DNA of 22,889 nucleotides, taken from contig JAZBPA010000247.1 in NCBI GenBank assembly GCA_036351435.1, positions 1-22,889 of the forward strand. The letters are read 5' to 3'. Below the pieces are notes generated by a model that had not been told where the DNA came from, did not search any database, and saw nothing but the letters and a program-made list of their open reading frames with translations. This stretch comes from JAAUQA01 sp036351435. Its GTDB lineage: Bacteria > Pseudomonadota > Gammaproteobacteria > Competibacterales > Competibacteraceae. Shown one piece after another: positions 14,378 to 22,620 of the stretch. Both the position numbers and the translations under genes were made by a program. How positions within the stretch are numbered: position 1 is the first letter of the stretch; each line of letters starts with the position of its first letter.

Positions 14378-16366
14378 ATGTTGCCGGAAATTGGTCATTT
14401 AGCTTTGGTTCTCGCTCTGACTCTAGCCTTACTGCAAGCCGGTGTCCCGCTGGTGGGCGCAGCCGTTGGCGATGCGCGTTTGATGGCGGTTGCACGACCG
14501 GCTGCCGCCGGACAATTCGGTTTTTTAGCACTCAGCTTTCTGTGTCTAGTCCTGTCTTTCGTCAATAACGATTTCTCGGTCGCCTATGTCGCGCAGAACT
14601 CGAATAGCCAGTTACCGCTCTATTACCGCATTTCCGCAGTCTGGGGCGGTCACGAGGGTTCGTTATTGTTATGGGTGTTGATCCTGAGTGGTTGGACCGT
14701 CGCCGTAGCGTTATTCAGCCGTGCCCTGCCTCGGGATTTGGTCGCGCGGGTGCTCGGCGTCATGGGCTTGATCAGTACGGGATTTTTGTTGTTTCTACAG
14801 CTGACTTCTAATCCGTTCGACCGCCTGTTGCCTGATTTTCCTCTAGATGGCCGGGATCTGAATCCGTTGTTACAGGATTTCGGTCTCATCGTCCATCCCC
14901 CTATGTTGTATATGGGCTATGTCGGCTTTTCCGTGGCGTTCGCGTTCGTGGTTGCTGCGTTGCTCAGTGGTCGATTGGACAGCGCCTGGGCGCGCTGGTC
15001 TCGTCCCTGGACCACGGTGGCGTGGTGCTTTCTAACCCTCGGCATTGCCCTGGGGAGTTGGTGGGCTTATTACGAATTGGGCTGGGGCGGTTGGTGGTTC
15101 TGGGATCCGGTAGAGAACGCGTCGTTCATGCCGTGGTTGACCGGTACTGCATTGATTCACTCGCTGGCGGCGACGGAAAAACGCGGGGTGTTTCGCGCCT
15201 GGACGGTCCTATTGGCCATCGCTGCTTTTTCCCTGAGCTTGCTCGGCACCTTTCTGGTCCGTTCCGGCGTGTTGACCTCGGTACACGCCTTCGCCACCGA
15301 TCCGACCCGTGGTTTATTCATCTTAGCGCTGCTGACCTTGATTACCGGCGCGGCGCTGACTTTGCTGGTGTTGCGTGCCGATGCGATCCGCAGCGAGGGG
15401 CAATTCTCGCCGGTGTCGCGGGAAACCACCCTGTTGCTGAATAATGTCTTGCTGATCGGCGCCTGCGGCGTGGTGTTTACCGGCACCTTGTTTCCGTTGC
15501 TGGTGGACGTGCTGCAATTCGGCAAAATTTCCGTAGGTCCTCCCTATTTCAACACGCTTTTCGTGCCTTTGACGTTGGCATTACTGCTGGTGTTGGGTGT
15601 CGGTCCTTTGCTGCGGTGGAAGCGCGACGATCTCACTCGGCTTAGGAAACCTTTGATTCGCTTCGCATTATTGAGTGTTGCATTAGGGGTTTGCTTGCCG
15701 TGGTTACTGAATGGTGAATTACGGTTCTGGGTGGCGTTATCCCTAAGCTTGGTGTTCTGGGTGGTATTCACTGAGTGCTATGACGTCCGGGATCGGTTAG
15801 CCCATAAACGTCAATGGCGAACTGCTTTGCTGAATTTACCTCGCAGTTACAAAGGAATGATTTTCGCGCATATCGGGTTGGCCGTGTGTGTGACGGGTGT
15901 CACTATTACTAGTGTCTACAGTGTTGAACGCGATGTAAGGATGGAACTCAACGATACGGTGCAACTCGGTCCCTATGGGTTTCGCTTGGCCAATCTGCGG
16001 GATGTGGACGGCCCAAACTATCAAGCAACTCAAGCCAAAATTGAGGTCTTAGACAGCGGTGGTCATCTTGAAACTGTCCTAGCTCCAGAAAAACGCCTGT
16101 ATACCGTCCAGCAAATGCCGATGACGGAAGTCGCCATTCGACCCGGGCTGACCCGTGATCTCTACCTCGCTCTAGGGGAACCGCTGTCCGAAGGCGTATG
16201 GGCCGTGCGTATCCATTACAAGCCGTTCGTGCGGTGGATTTGGTTGGGTGCGGTCCTCATGGCAATCGGCGGTTTTCTAGCCGTCAGCGATCCCCGCTAT
16301 CGATTATCCCGACGACGCTCGACCCGTCCCGCAAAGGCGGAAACCGCTCATGTCGCCAAAGCTTAG
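14378..16366 (+). CDS. ccmF: Cytochrome c heme lyase subunit CcmF
   Basis: 662 aa, normal for CcmF, a large inner-membrane protein with many helices. The tryptophan-rich heme-handling motif WGGWWFWDPVENASFMPW is at about 236-253. Four conserved histidines are in place: His173 and His303 (periplasmic, near the heme site), and His261 and His498, matching the transmembrane heme b ligands of E. coli (H261, H491). GGHEGSLLLW occurs near residue 90. CcmF reduces and attaches heme to CXXCH motifs of apocytochromes together with CcmH and CcmI. It lies 12 nt after ccmE and overlaps ccmG by 17 nt. Confidence 0.98.
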   Translation: MLPEIGHLALVLALTLALLQAGVPLVGAAVGDARLMAVARPAAAGQFGFLALSFLCLVLSFVNNDFSVAYVAQNSNSQLPLYYRISAVWGGHEGSLLLWVLILSGWTVAVALFSRALPRDLVARVLGVMGLISTGFLLFLQLTSNPFDRLLPDFPLDGRDLNPLLQDFGLIVHPPMLYMGYVGFSVAFAFVVAALLSGRLDSAWARWSRPWTTVAWCFLTLGIALGSWWAYYELGWGGWWFWDPVENASFMPWLTGTALIHSLAATEKRGVFRAWTVLLAIAAFSLSLLGTFLVRSGVLTSVHAFATDPTRGLFILALLTLITGAALTLLVLRADAIRSEGQFSPVSRETTLLLNNVLLIGACGVVFTGTLFPLLVDVLQFGKISVGPPYFNTLFVPLTLALLLVLGVGPLLRWKRDDLTRLRKPLIRFALLSVALGVCLPWLLNGELRFWVALSLSLVFWVVFTECYDVRDRLAHKRQWRTALLNLPRSYKGMIFAHIGLAVCVTGVTITSVYSVERDVRMELNDTVQLGPYGFRLANLRDVDGPNYQATQAKIEVLDSGGHLETVLAPEKRLYTVQQMPMTEVAIRPGLTRDLYLALGEPLSEGVWAVRIHYKPFVRWIWLGAVLMAIGGFLAVSDPRYRLSRRRSTRPAKAETAHVAKA

Positions 16367-16901
16367 ATTACCCTTGTTGCTGTCTTTGCCGCTGGGCGGC
16401 TTTTTAGTATTGCTGTGGTTTTTATGGCAAGGGCTGGACAACGACCCGAGTTTGCTGCCTTCGGCATTACTCAATCGCCCCTTACCGGATTTCCAGGCGG
16501 GTACTTTGGCCGATCCGCAACGCTTCGTCACCCCGGATGATTTACGTGGGGAAATCGCCTTATTTAATGTCTGGGCAACCTGGTGTCCGACCTGCGAGGC
16601 CGAGCATGGCATGCTCCGGCAACTTGCGGCACAAGGCATCATCATTTACGGCTTGAATTACAAGGACCAAAGGGAACTGGCTCTACGCTGGTTGGCCACG
16701 CTAGGCGATCCTTACCGGTTTAATATCAGTGACGAGGCCGGCCAAATCGGCATTGATCTGGGCGTTTACGGTGCGCCGGAAACCTTTCTCCTGGATGCCA
16801 ATGGAGTGATTCGCTACCGCCATGTTGGTGCGTTGGATGAGCGGGTTTGGCAAGAGAATTTCGTCCCGCGTATCCAACAACTCAAGGAGCAGTCTGGATG
16901 A
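16350..16901 (+). CDS. ccmG: Thiol:disulfide interchange protein CcmG/DsbE
   Basis: 183 aa. A membrane anchor (about 7-27) is followed by a periplasmic thioredoxin fold. The active site WCPTC has Cys79 and Cys82 within NVWATWCPTCEAEH, and GVYGAPETFLLDANG is the usual cis-Pro region. CcmG keeps apocytochrome heme-binding cysteines reduced, using electrons from CcdA/DsbD. The start overlaps the end of ccmF by 17 nt, and its TGA overlaps the ccmH ATG. Confidence 0.97.
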   Translation: MSPKLRLPLLLSLPLGGFLVLLWFLWQGLDNDPSLLPSALLNRPLPDFQAGTLADPQRFVTPDDLRGEIALFNVWATWCPTCEAEHGMLRQLAAQGIIIYGLNYKDQRELALRWLATLGDPYRFNISDEAGQIGIDLGVYGAPETFLLDANGVIRYRHVGALDERVWQENFVPRIQQLKEQSG

Positions 16902-17356
16902 AAATTGTGTTGGCCACGCTGTTAATGGTGCTGACCGGCTCCGTTTTGGCCGCCATCAATGCCTATGAATTCAACGATCCCGCACAAGAACAGCGCTTTC
17001 GCACATTGATCGCAGAACTGCGCTGCCCTAAGTGTCAAAATCAGAATATCGCTGATTCCAATGCCCCACTGTCACAAGACTTGCGGCAACGGGTCTTTGA
17101 AATGCTCCAGCAAGGTCATAGTGACACCGACATCATTGCTTTTATGGTGGCCCGCTATGGCGATTTCATCACTTACCGACCGCCGTTAAAACCGCTCACT
17201 TGGTTGTTGTGGTTTGGCCCTTTTACGCTCATGGCAATCGTGGCTGGGTTGTTGTTCGTTTGGCTGCGACGCCAACGCAATCGTCCCACCGACCTCAGCG
17301 AACAGGAACAGGCGCGTCTTAACACTTTACTGGCGGATTCAAACAAAGACTCATGA
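16898..17356 (+). CDS. ccmH: Cytochrome c-type biogenesis protein CcmH (CycL type)
   Basis: 152 aa from the ATG at 16898, preceded by AAGGAG 9 nt upstream and overlapping the ccmG stop as ATGA. A longer frame from 16847 would put ccmG-overlapping sequence before the signal peptide and is rejected. The signal peptide KIVLATLLMVLTGSVLA is followed by the redox motif LRCPKCQNQNIADSNAPL with Cys43 and Cys46, then one membrane helix (about 103-122). CcmH handles the apocytochrome thiols with CcmG and CcmF. This is the short form; the TPR part is the separate gene ccmI, displaced here by an inserted gene. Confidence 0.97.
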   Translation: MKIVLATLLMVLTGSVLAAINAYEFNDPAQEQRFRTLIAELRCPKCQNQNIADSNAPLSQDLRQRVFEMLQQGHSDTDIIAFMVARYGDFITYRPPLKPLTWLLWFGPFTLMAIVAGLLFVWLRRQRNRPTDLSEQEQARLNTLLADSNKDS

Positions 17357-19476
17357 AACCACTCATTTATGCGCTGTTTGTTGTTGCCCCGTTGTTCCTC
17401 GTCACCGGCTTTGCGCAAGAAACGGCTTTGGATCGCTATGTCGCCAAACCTGATGCCAATTTCGATTTTGTGGACTACGACTCGGACGATGATCTGCTCT
17501 ACAAAACTTACTTTCTCAGTATGACCTCCCAGCAATGGCGTACGCTTGCCGAGGTGGATCGAGTGCTGTGGCAACACGATGTAATGATCACCGTGCCGGC
17601 TGTGCTGTTCTCCGACAGCCCCAAAACGGCGATTCTGCTCATCGACGGTGGCCGCAACGGCGGCGATCTACCGGATGAAACCAACGAAGCGCTGGCAGCA
17701 ATCGCCGTCACGCTCGGTTCAGTAGTGGCTGTAGTCAAACAGATTCCCAATCAACCACTGTTCTTTACCGACGAGAACAATCGTGAACGCACCGAAGACG
17801 AGATTTTGGCCTATAGCTTCGACAAATATCTAGATACCGGTGATGAAGAATGGCCGGTGCATCTGGCTATGACCAAAGCAGCCGTGCGGGCGATGGATAC
17901 CGTCCAAGCATTTTTAGCGACCAAATCCGTAGATATTGATGAGTTTATTGTCTTCGGCGGTTCCAAACGGGGCTGGACGACATGGTTAGCGGCAGCGGTG
18001 GATGCCCGGGTTCGAGCCATTGCGCCGGCTTCCATCGACATGCTGAATCTTGGTAAGCAATTCGTGCATCAATGGGAAGCGTATGGGTTCTACGCCCCTG
18101 CGCTCAACGATTACGTCGAGTTTGATCTGCCTTGCCGGGTGCAATCTCCGGCGGGTCAACAGCTGTTGCAAATCGTCGATCCTTACGCTTACCGGGAACG
18201 CTATACGCTCCCCAAATTTGTCGCCAACTCTGCAGGCGATCAGTTCTTCCTGCCCGATTCCTCGCAATTCTATTACGCTGATCTGCCGGCGCCTAAGCTA
18301 CTACGCTACACCCCGAACACCGATCATGCGCAAAATATTGATGTCATTTTGTCGGCGACTGCCTGGCTGGACGATATTTTGGACGGCAAGAACAGTCCCC
18401 AGTATAGCTGGACATTCGAACCCGATGGCTCGATTCGGGTACAAGCCGCTACTCAGCCCGACACCGTTCGGCTCTGGCAAGCGTCCAATCCCAATGGACG
18501 AGACTTTCGTTTGGAGGCCATCGGTCCGGCCTGGACCAGCAGTGAATTGCAGGACATCGGCGGCGGTGTTTACATCGGTTTTGTTCCGCCACCGGCACAG
18601 GGATGGACTGCCTTCATGGTGGAATTAACCTACGACTCGCCTGGCGCACTAGAAGCAGACCAAGTCTACACCACCGATGTGCGGATAACCCCCGATACCC
18701 TCCCCTTTGCAGGTACGCATTGCTCAACCATCCCAGTGACCGGCAAAGTAGGGACATTCCGCAACGGTCAATGGTTTCTCGATCTGAATGGCGATGAGCA
18801 ATGGAACGGATGCGGCGTGGACGGTTGCGCGCAGTTCGGTACAACTGGCGACCAACCGGTCAGCGGCGATTGGAATAACGACGAATTCAGCAATATCGGC
18901 GTCTATCGCAATGGACTGTGGCTGTTGGATCTGAATGACAACCGACAGTGGGATAGTTGCGCAACGGATGGTTGCATCTCATTCGGCGCGCCTACCGACC
19001 AACCGGTCAGCGGGGATTGGAATAATGACGGCTTCAGCGACATCGGTGTTTATCGCAAAGGAACTTGGTTATTGGATTTGAATGGCAATGACCAATGGGA
19101 CGGCTGTGCAACAGATGGTTGTATTCCCTTTGGCGCATCCACCGACCGGCCGATTAGTGGCGACTGGAATAACGACGGCTTCAGCGACATCGGTGTCTAT
19201 CGCAACGGGACCTGGTTGTTGGATTTGAACGGCAACCGACAATGGGACGGCTGTGCAACAGACGGCTGTTTTCCATTCGGCGCACCCAGCGATTTACCGG
19301 TTGTTGGGGATTGGAACAATGACGGTGTTAGCCAGGAGATCGGGGTTAAACGCAGCGGTCAGTGGTTTTTAGATCGCAGTAACAATCGTGTATGGGATGA
19401 TTGCATCACTGATAGCTGCATTACCGGCTTTGGCGCGGCTGGCGATATACCGATCGGAGGACGCTGGGCGCCATGA
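17353..19476 (+). CDS. Secreted PqaA-like alpha/beta hydrolase with five CX4C FG-GAP-like repeats, inside the ccm operon
   Basis: 707 aa. The signal peptide spans about residues 1-21 (LIYALFVVAPLFLVTGFA). Residues 25-440 resemble the PhoPQ-activated pathogenicity-related (PqaA) family of alpha/beta hydrolases. Likely triad residues are Ser204 (FGGSKRGWTTW), Asp296 (SAGDQFFLPDSS) and His325 (PNTDH). From residue 467 there are five repeats of about 49 residues, the last partial. Each has the form G-x-x-R-x-G-x-W-x-L-D-x-N-x-x-x-x-W-x-x-C-x4-C, then FG and in most units a calcium-loop-like GDWNNDG. The starting ATG overlaps the ccmH TGA as ATGA and ccmI starts 37 nt after its stop, so it appears to be an operon member. 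The substrate and any link to cytochrome maturation are unknown. Heme binding by CX4C is unlikely because no His follows. Confidence 0.88.
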   Translation: MKPLIYALFVVAPLFLVTGFAQETALDRYVAKPDANFDFVDYDSDDDLLYKTYFLSMTSQQWRTLAEVDRVLWQHDVMITVPAVLFSDSPKTAILLIDGGRNGGDLPDETNEALAAIAVTLGSVVAVVKQIPNQPLFFTDENNRERTEDEILAYSFDKYLDTGDEEWPVHLAMTKAAVRAMDTVQAFLATKSVDIDEFIVFGGSKRGWTTWLAAAVDARVRAIAPASIDMLNLGKQFVHQWEAYGFYAPALNDYVEFDLPCRVQSPAGQQLLQIVDPYAYRERYTLPKFVANSAGDQFFLPDSSQFYYADLPAPKLLRYTPNTDHAQNIDVILSATAWLDDILDGKNSPQYSWTFEPDGSIRVQAATQPDTVRLWQASNPNGRDFRLEAIGPAWTSSELQDIGGGVYIGFVPPPAQGWTAFMVELTYDSPGALEADQVYTTDVRITPDTLPFAGTHCSTIPVTGKVGTFRNGQWFLDLNGDEQWNGCGVDGCAQFGTTGDQPVSGDWNNDEFSNIGVYRNGLWLLDLNDNRQWDSCATDGCISFGAPTDQPVSGDWNNDGFSDIGVYRKGTWLLDLNGNDQWDGCATDGCIPFGASTDRPISGDWNNDGFSDIGVYRNGTWLLDLNGNRQWDGCATDGCFPFGAPSDLPVVGDWNNDGVSQEIGVKRSGQWFLDRSNNRVWDDCITDSCITGFGAAGDIPIGGRWAP
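18751..19473 (+). repeat. Five in-frame tandem repeats (about 147 bp each) in the hydrolase gene
   Basis: Units start near 18751, 18898, 19045, 19192 and 19342, with periods of 49, 49, 49 and 50 codons; the fifth is shorter and more diverged. Units 2 to 4 share several exact DNA stretches longer than 20 bp, including synonymous sites, which points to recent tandem duplication. Each unit encodes one CX4C pair, and most encode two Asp/Asn-rich loops. Confidence 0.9.
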
Positions 19477-19513
19477 TGACGATCAACTGCTGCAAACGAC
19501 AGGATGATCTCTC

Positions 19514-20812
19514 ATGCTGACATTCTGGTTGGTTGCCTTGGCCATGGTAGCAACCGCCGGTGCGATAGTGTGGATTCCTTTACAGCGTACTCGTCCGACG
19601 CATGCAGTTTCCCGCAATACGGTCAATGCCGACATTTTCCGGGAACGGGTGGCTGAATTAGAACTGGACAAGCAGGAAGGACGGCTAGACGAAGAGCAAT
19701 ACGCCTTATTGCGTAAAGAGTTGGAACGCACCTTGTTAACGGATATTCCCGCCAATCAGCAGCAGACCAATTCAAGCCATGCGCAGCTGTTTCGCTGGAC
19801 GGGAATTGTAACTTTGGGTGTCCCGGCACTGGCTTTGGGATTTTATTATTTCACCGCTTACCGGGGTGAAGCCAGAGACTGGATCAGCGTGCAAGCGCAG
19901 TTTGAGGACGCGGTACTGCAGGCTATTAATCAACCCGACGCTTTACCGGAGAAGTCACAGCTGTCCGATTTCACCAGAGTATTGCAGGCTCGCGTGTTGC
20001 AAGAGGGGTTTGAAGAACCCGATAGTCTGTATCTGTTGGGACGCAGTTATCTGGAGCTGGGCCAATTGCAAGGTGCATTAATGGTTTTAGATCGGGCTTA
20101 TGCGCTTGACTCGCAACAACCACAGATCATGTTGGCATATGCCCAAGCGATGATTCTGGCCCACGATGGGCGGTTGAATCAGGCCAGCACTCAATTACTT
20201 CAGCAAGTATTGCAAGTCGCGCCCGATCATCAAGGTGCCTTGATGTTATTCGGTTTTGGCGCATTCAATTCAGGTTCATACGAGCAAGCTATAGCAGCTT
20301 GGCAACGTCTGTTAGCCCTACGCGATCCCGTCAGTGAAGGCGCTCAGCTGTTGAGTAATGGTATCGCTCGAGCACAAGCCTTAATGGCCGAACAAGCGCA
20401 AGCGAGCACTGCAACAGTCCCTTTACGACAGGCTCCAGCTCAAGAACCCACACCTACTCCCGGACCGCGTATCGAAGTGACTGTCGATTTAGCGCCAAAT
20501 CTGTTGGAGCAACTGTCGCCCGAAGACACCTTGTTTATCTTTGCTAAAGCTGCCGAGGGTCCACCTATGCCGCTGGCTGCCGTGCGGCAACCGGCCGGAG
20601 TTTTCCCGGTACAAGTCGTGCTGGATGACAGTCAAGCCATGATGCCAGCCCTGAAATTATCCGGTTTCAAGCAAGTGATCGTCGGTGCGCGCATCTCCAA
20701 AGCCGGTAGCGTCACTGCTCAAGTCGGGGATTTGCAGGGCTCTTCAGGATTGCTCGAATTGATTGATGGCATGCAGTCCGTCGCACTGACCATTGATCAG
20801 GTCGTGCAGTGA
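19514..20812 (+). CDS. ccmI: Cytochrome c-type biogenesis protein CcmI (CycH, TPR)
   Basis: 432 aa. Two membrane helices (about 1-20 and 95-114) flank a short cytosolic loop with NADIFRERVAELELDKQEGRLDEEQY, a typical CcmI N-terminus. A periplasmic TPR region (about 165-290, with YLLGRSYLELGQ) and a beta-rich C-terminal domain follow. CcmI holds apocytochrome c for the CcmFH ligase. The start follows AGGA about 10 nt upstream. It is separated from ccmH by the hydrolase gene, and its TGA overlaps the ccmA GTG. Confidence 0.95.
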   Translation: MLTFWLVALAMVATAGAIVWIPLQRTRPTHAVSRNTVNADIFRERVAELELDKQEGRLDEEQYALLRKELERTLLTDIPANQQQTNSSHAQLFRWTGIVTLGVPALALGFYYFTAYRGEARDWISVQAQFEDAVLQAINQPDALPEKSQLSDFTRVLQARVLQEGFEEPDSLYLLGRSYLELGQLQGALMVLDRAYALDSQQPQIMLAYAQAMILAHDGRLNQASTQLLQQVLQVAPDHQGALMLFGFGAFNSGSYEQAIAAWQRLLALRDPVSEGAQLLSNGIARAQALMAEQAQASTATVPLRQAPAQEPTPTPGPRIEVTVDLAPNLLEQLSPEDTLFIFAKAAEGPPMPLAAVRQPAGVFPVQVVLDDSQAMMPALKLSGFKQVIVGARISKAGSVTAQVGDLQGSSGLLELIDGMQSVALTIDQVVQ

Positions 20813-21438
20813 GCACCGATCCGACTCTGACGGCCGAGGCGATGACCTGCGTGCGCGATGGCCGAGCGTTGTTCGAGGAACTCACCGTGCAAGTGGAAGC
20901 CAGTCAGCTACTGCAAATTGAAGGTGTCAATGGGGCGGGCAAAACCAGTTTGCTGCGTATCCTGTGCGGCTTAAGCGAACCACGGGAAGGAATCGTGTAT
21001 TGGCGTGGTCAAGACATTCGCGTCTGTCGGCCTATTTATCACCGGGAATTGCTGTACATAGGTCATAATCCGGGCATCAAACCGGAGTTGACACCGTTGG
21101 AGAATTTGCGTTTTTTTGGTGCCCTGACTGGCCATAGCTGTACCGAATCAGCACTGGAAACCGCTCTGGAGCAAATCGGACTCTACGGTTATGAACACAC
21201 CAAAGTGGCCATGCTATCCGCCGGTCAGCGACGACGAGTAGGCTTGGCGCGGTTATGGCTAAACGACGCCCCACTGTGGATACTGGACGAGCCGTTCACC
21301 GCCATAGACCGCGACGGCATTGCCAATTTGGAAGCACGTCTGGGCAGCCACGTACAGGCCGGCGGATTAGCAGTGATCACCAGTCATCAGACTTTGGGTC
21401 TGGACGACGGTTACGTCCGCCATCTTCGCCTGCAATGA
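20809..21438 (+). CDS. ccmA: Heme exporter ATP-binding protein CcmA
   Basis: 209 aa, the usual small ABC ATPase length. Walker A GVNGAGKT is at 39-46, the ABC signature LSAGQ at 136-140, Walker B LWILDEP at 156-162, and the switch His193 in ITSHQ. The start is GTG, overlapping the ccmI stop as GTGA. CcmA with CcmB uses ATP hydrolysis to release holo-CcmE from CcmC and CcmD. It is placed after ccmI rather than at the head of the operon. Confidence 0.96.
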   Translation: MSTDPTLTAEAMTCVRDGRALFEELTVQVEASQLLQIEGVNGAGKTSLLRILCGLSEPREGIVYWRGQDIRVCRPIYHRELLYIGHNPGIKPELTPLENLRFFGALTGHSCTESALETALEQIGLYGYEHTKVAMLSAGQRRRVGLARLWLNDAPLWILDEPFTAIDRDGIANLEARLGSHVQAGGLAVITSHQTLGLDDGYVRHLRLQ

Positions 21439-22112
21439 GTGAAGCATGGTCCGCTTTTGCCGGGGTATTGCGGCGCGATTTGCAGCTGGGTATTCGCAAG
21501 CGCAGCGAAGTGCTCAATCCGATTCTGTTTTTCATCCTGGTAGTCAGCTTATTTCCGCTGGGCGTCGGCCCTAGCCCTAAAATCCTGGCGGAAATCGGGC
21601 CCGGCGTCATCTGGGTGGCGGCCCTTTTGGCAACCTTGTTATCCATGGAACGGCTGTTTCGCTCTGATTTCGAAGATGGCGCGCTAGAACAACTGCTCCT
21701 CAGTCCTCATCCGTTAACGCTGCTGGTGCTGGCGAAAATATTGGCGCACTGGCTGATAACCGGCGTGCCGCTGATACTGGTATCCCCGCTGTTAGGCATT
21801 TTGTTGCATCTACCCTCTGAGGGAATTGGGGTGTTGCCGCTCACCTTACTGTTGGGTACCCCGGTGTTGAGTTTGCTGGGAGCGATCGGTGTTGCCTTGA
21901 CGGTAGGGTTAAGACGGGGTGGTGTGTTACTGACCTTATTGGTCATACCCTTGTATATCCCGGTGTTGATCTTCGGTACAGCAGCAATAGCGGCTGCGAG
22001 TGCTGGCTTGCCGGTATCCGGTCAATTGGCGTTATTGGGGGCCATCCTGGCGTTGGTCTTAACCTTATCGCCGTTCGCGACGGCGGCGGGATTACGGATT
22101 AGTGTCGATTGA
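21435..22112 (+). CDS. ccmB: Heme exporter membrane protein CcmB
   Basis: 225 aa from the ATG at 21435, which overlaps the ccmA stop as ATGA. A longer frame from 21255 would run through ccmA and is rejected. About six membrane helices are visible. The family text is clear: RRDLQLGIRKRSEVLNP near residue 13, WVAALLATLLSMERLF near 80, and the closing ATAAGLRIS. CcmB is the permease partner of CcmA in the CcmABCD complex. In standard operons ccmC follows directly; here the operon ends and ispF lies 30 bp away on the other strand. Confidence 0.96.
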   Translation: MSEAWSAFAGVLRRDLQLGIRKRSEVLNPILFFILVVSLFPLGVGPSPKILAEIGPGVIWVAALLATLLSMERLFRSDFEDGALEQLLLSPHPLTLLVLAKILAHWLITGVPLILVSPLLGILLHLPSEGIGVLPLTLLLGTPVLSLLGAIGVALTVGLRRGGVLLTLLVIPLYIPVLIFGTAAIAAASAGLPVSGQLALLGAILALVLTLSPFATAAGLRISVD

Positions 22113-22142
22113 TTTGAGTGGGCGTGATCAAGTAACGGCTAA

Positions 22143-22616
22143 TTAGTGCGGTTGCAACAAAACCACCGCGTGAGCCGCAATACCCTCGCGACGGCCAACA
22201 AAACCCAATTTCTCAGTCGTCGTGGCTTTAACATTCACTTGCTCGGGACCGATACCTAAATCGGCTGCGATATGTTCGCGCATAGCCGGAATGTGTGGCG
22301 CGAGTCTGGGTGCCTGCGCGATGATCGTAGCGTCTATATTTTCAACGCCAAAATGGTGTCCTTCCAGTAAGCCCATCACGCGGCGCAATAAAATCCGGCT
22401 GTCGATGTTTTTAAACTCGGCATCGTTATCCGGAAAATGTTGGCCGATGTCGCCCAGTCCCGCAGCGCCCAATAAAGCATCGCACAACGCATGCAACAGC
22501 ACATCACCATCAGAATGAGCGATTAGGCTTTGATTGTGGGGAATGTGCACACCACCGAGAACAACAAAATTGCCTGATCCAAAGGCATGAACGTCATAAC
22601 CGTGGCCGATTCGCAT
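22143..22616 (-). CDS. ispF: 2-C-methyl-D-erythritol 2,4-cyclodiphosphate synthase IspF
   Basis: 157 aa, the standard length. IspF is a cytosolic trimer that makes the cyclic diphosphate in the MEP isoprenoid pathway. The metal ligands are Asp8 and His10 (RIGHGYDVH) and His42 (SDGDVLLHALCDALLGAAGLGDIG is the family hallmark around it). KATTTEKLGFVGRREGIAAHA closes the domain. The ATG lies 4 nt after the ispD stop, so the two are one operon. It is convergent with ccmB. Confidence 0.98.
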   Translation of the reverse strand: MRIGHGYDVHAFGSGNFVVLGGVHIPHNQSLIAHSDGDVLLHALCDALLGAAGLGDIGQHFPDNDAEFKNIDSRILLRRVMGLLEGHHFGVENIDATIIAQAPRLAPHIPAMREHIAADLGIGPEQVNVKATTTEKLGFVGRREGIAAHAVVLLQPH

Positions 22617-22620
22617 GACT

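Noticed and set aside
18751..19473. CX4C motifs as possible heme-attachment sites next to the Ccm machinery
   Set aside because: Covalent heme motifs, including the long CX4CH form, need a His right after the second Cys. Here the next residue is Ala, Ile or Phe, so heme attachment is unlikely.
18751..19473. Regular repeats as a CRISPR array or mobile repeat
   Set aside because: They are 147-bp in-frame coding repeats within one protein, with no short direct repeats and spacers.
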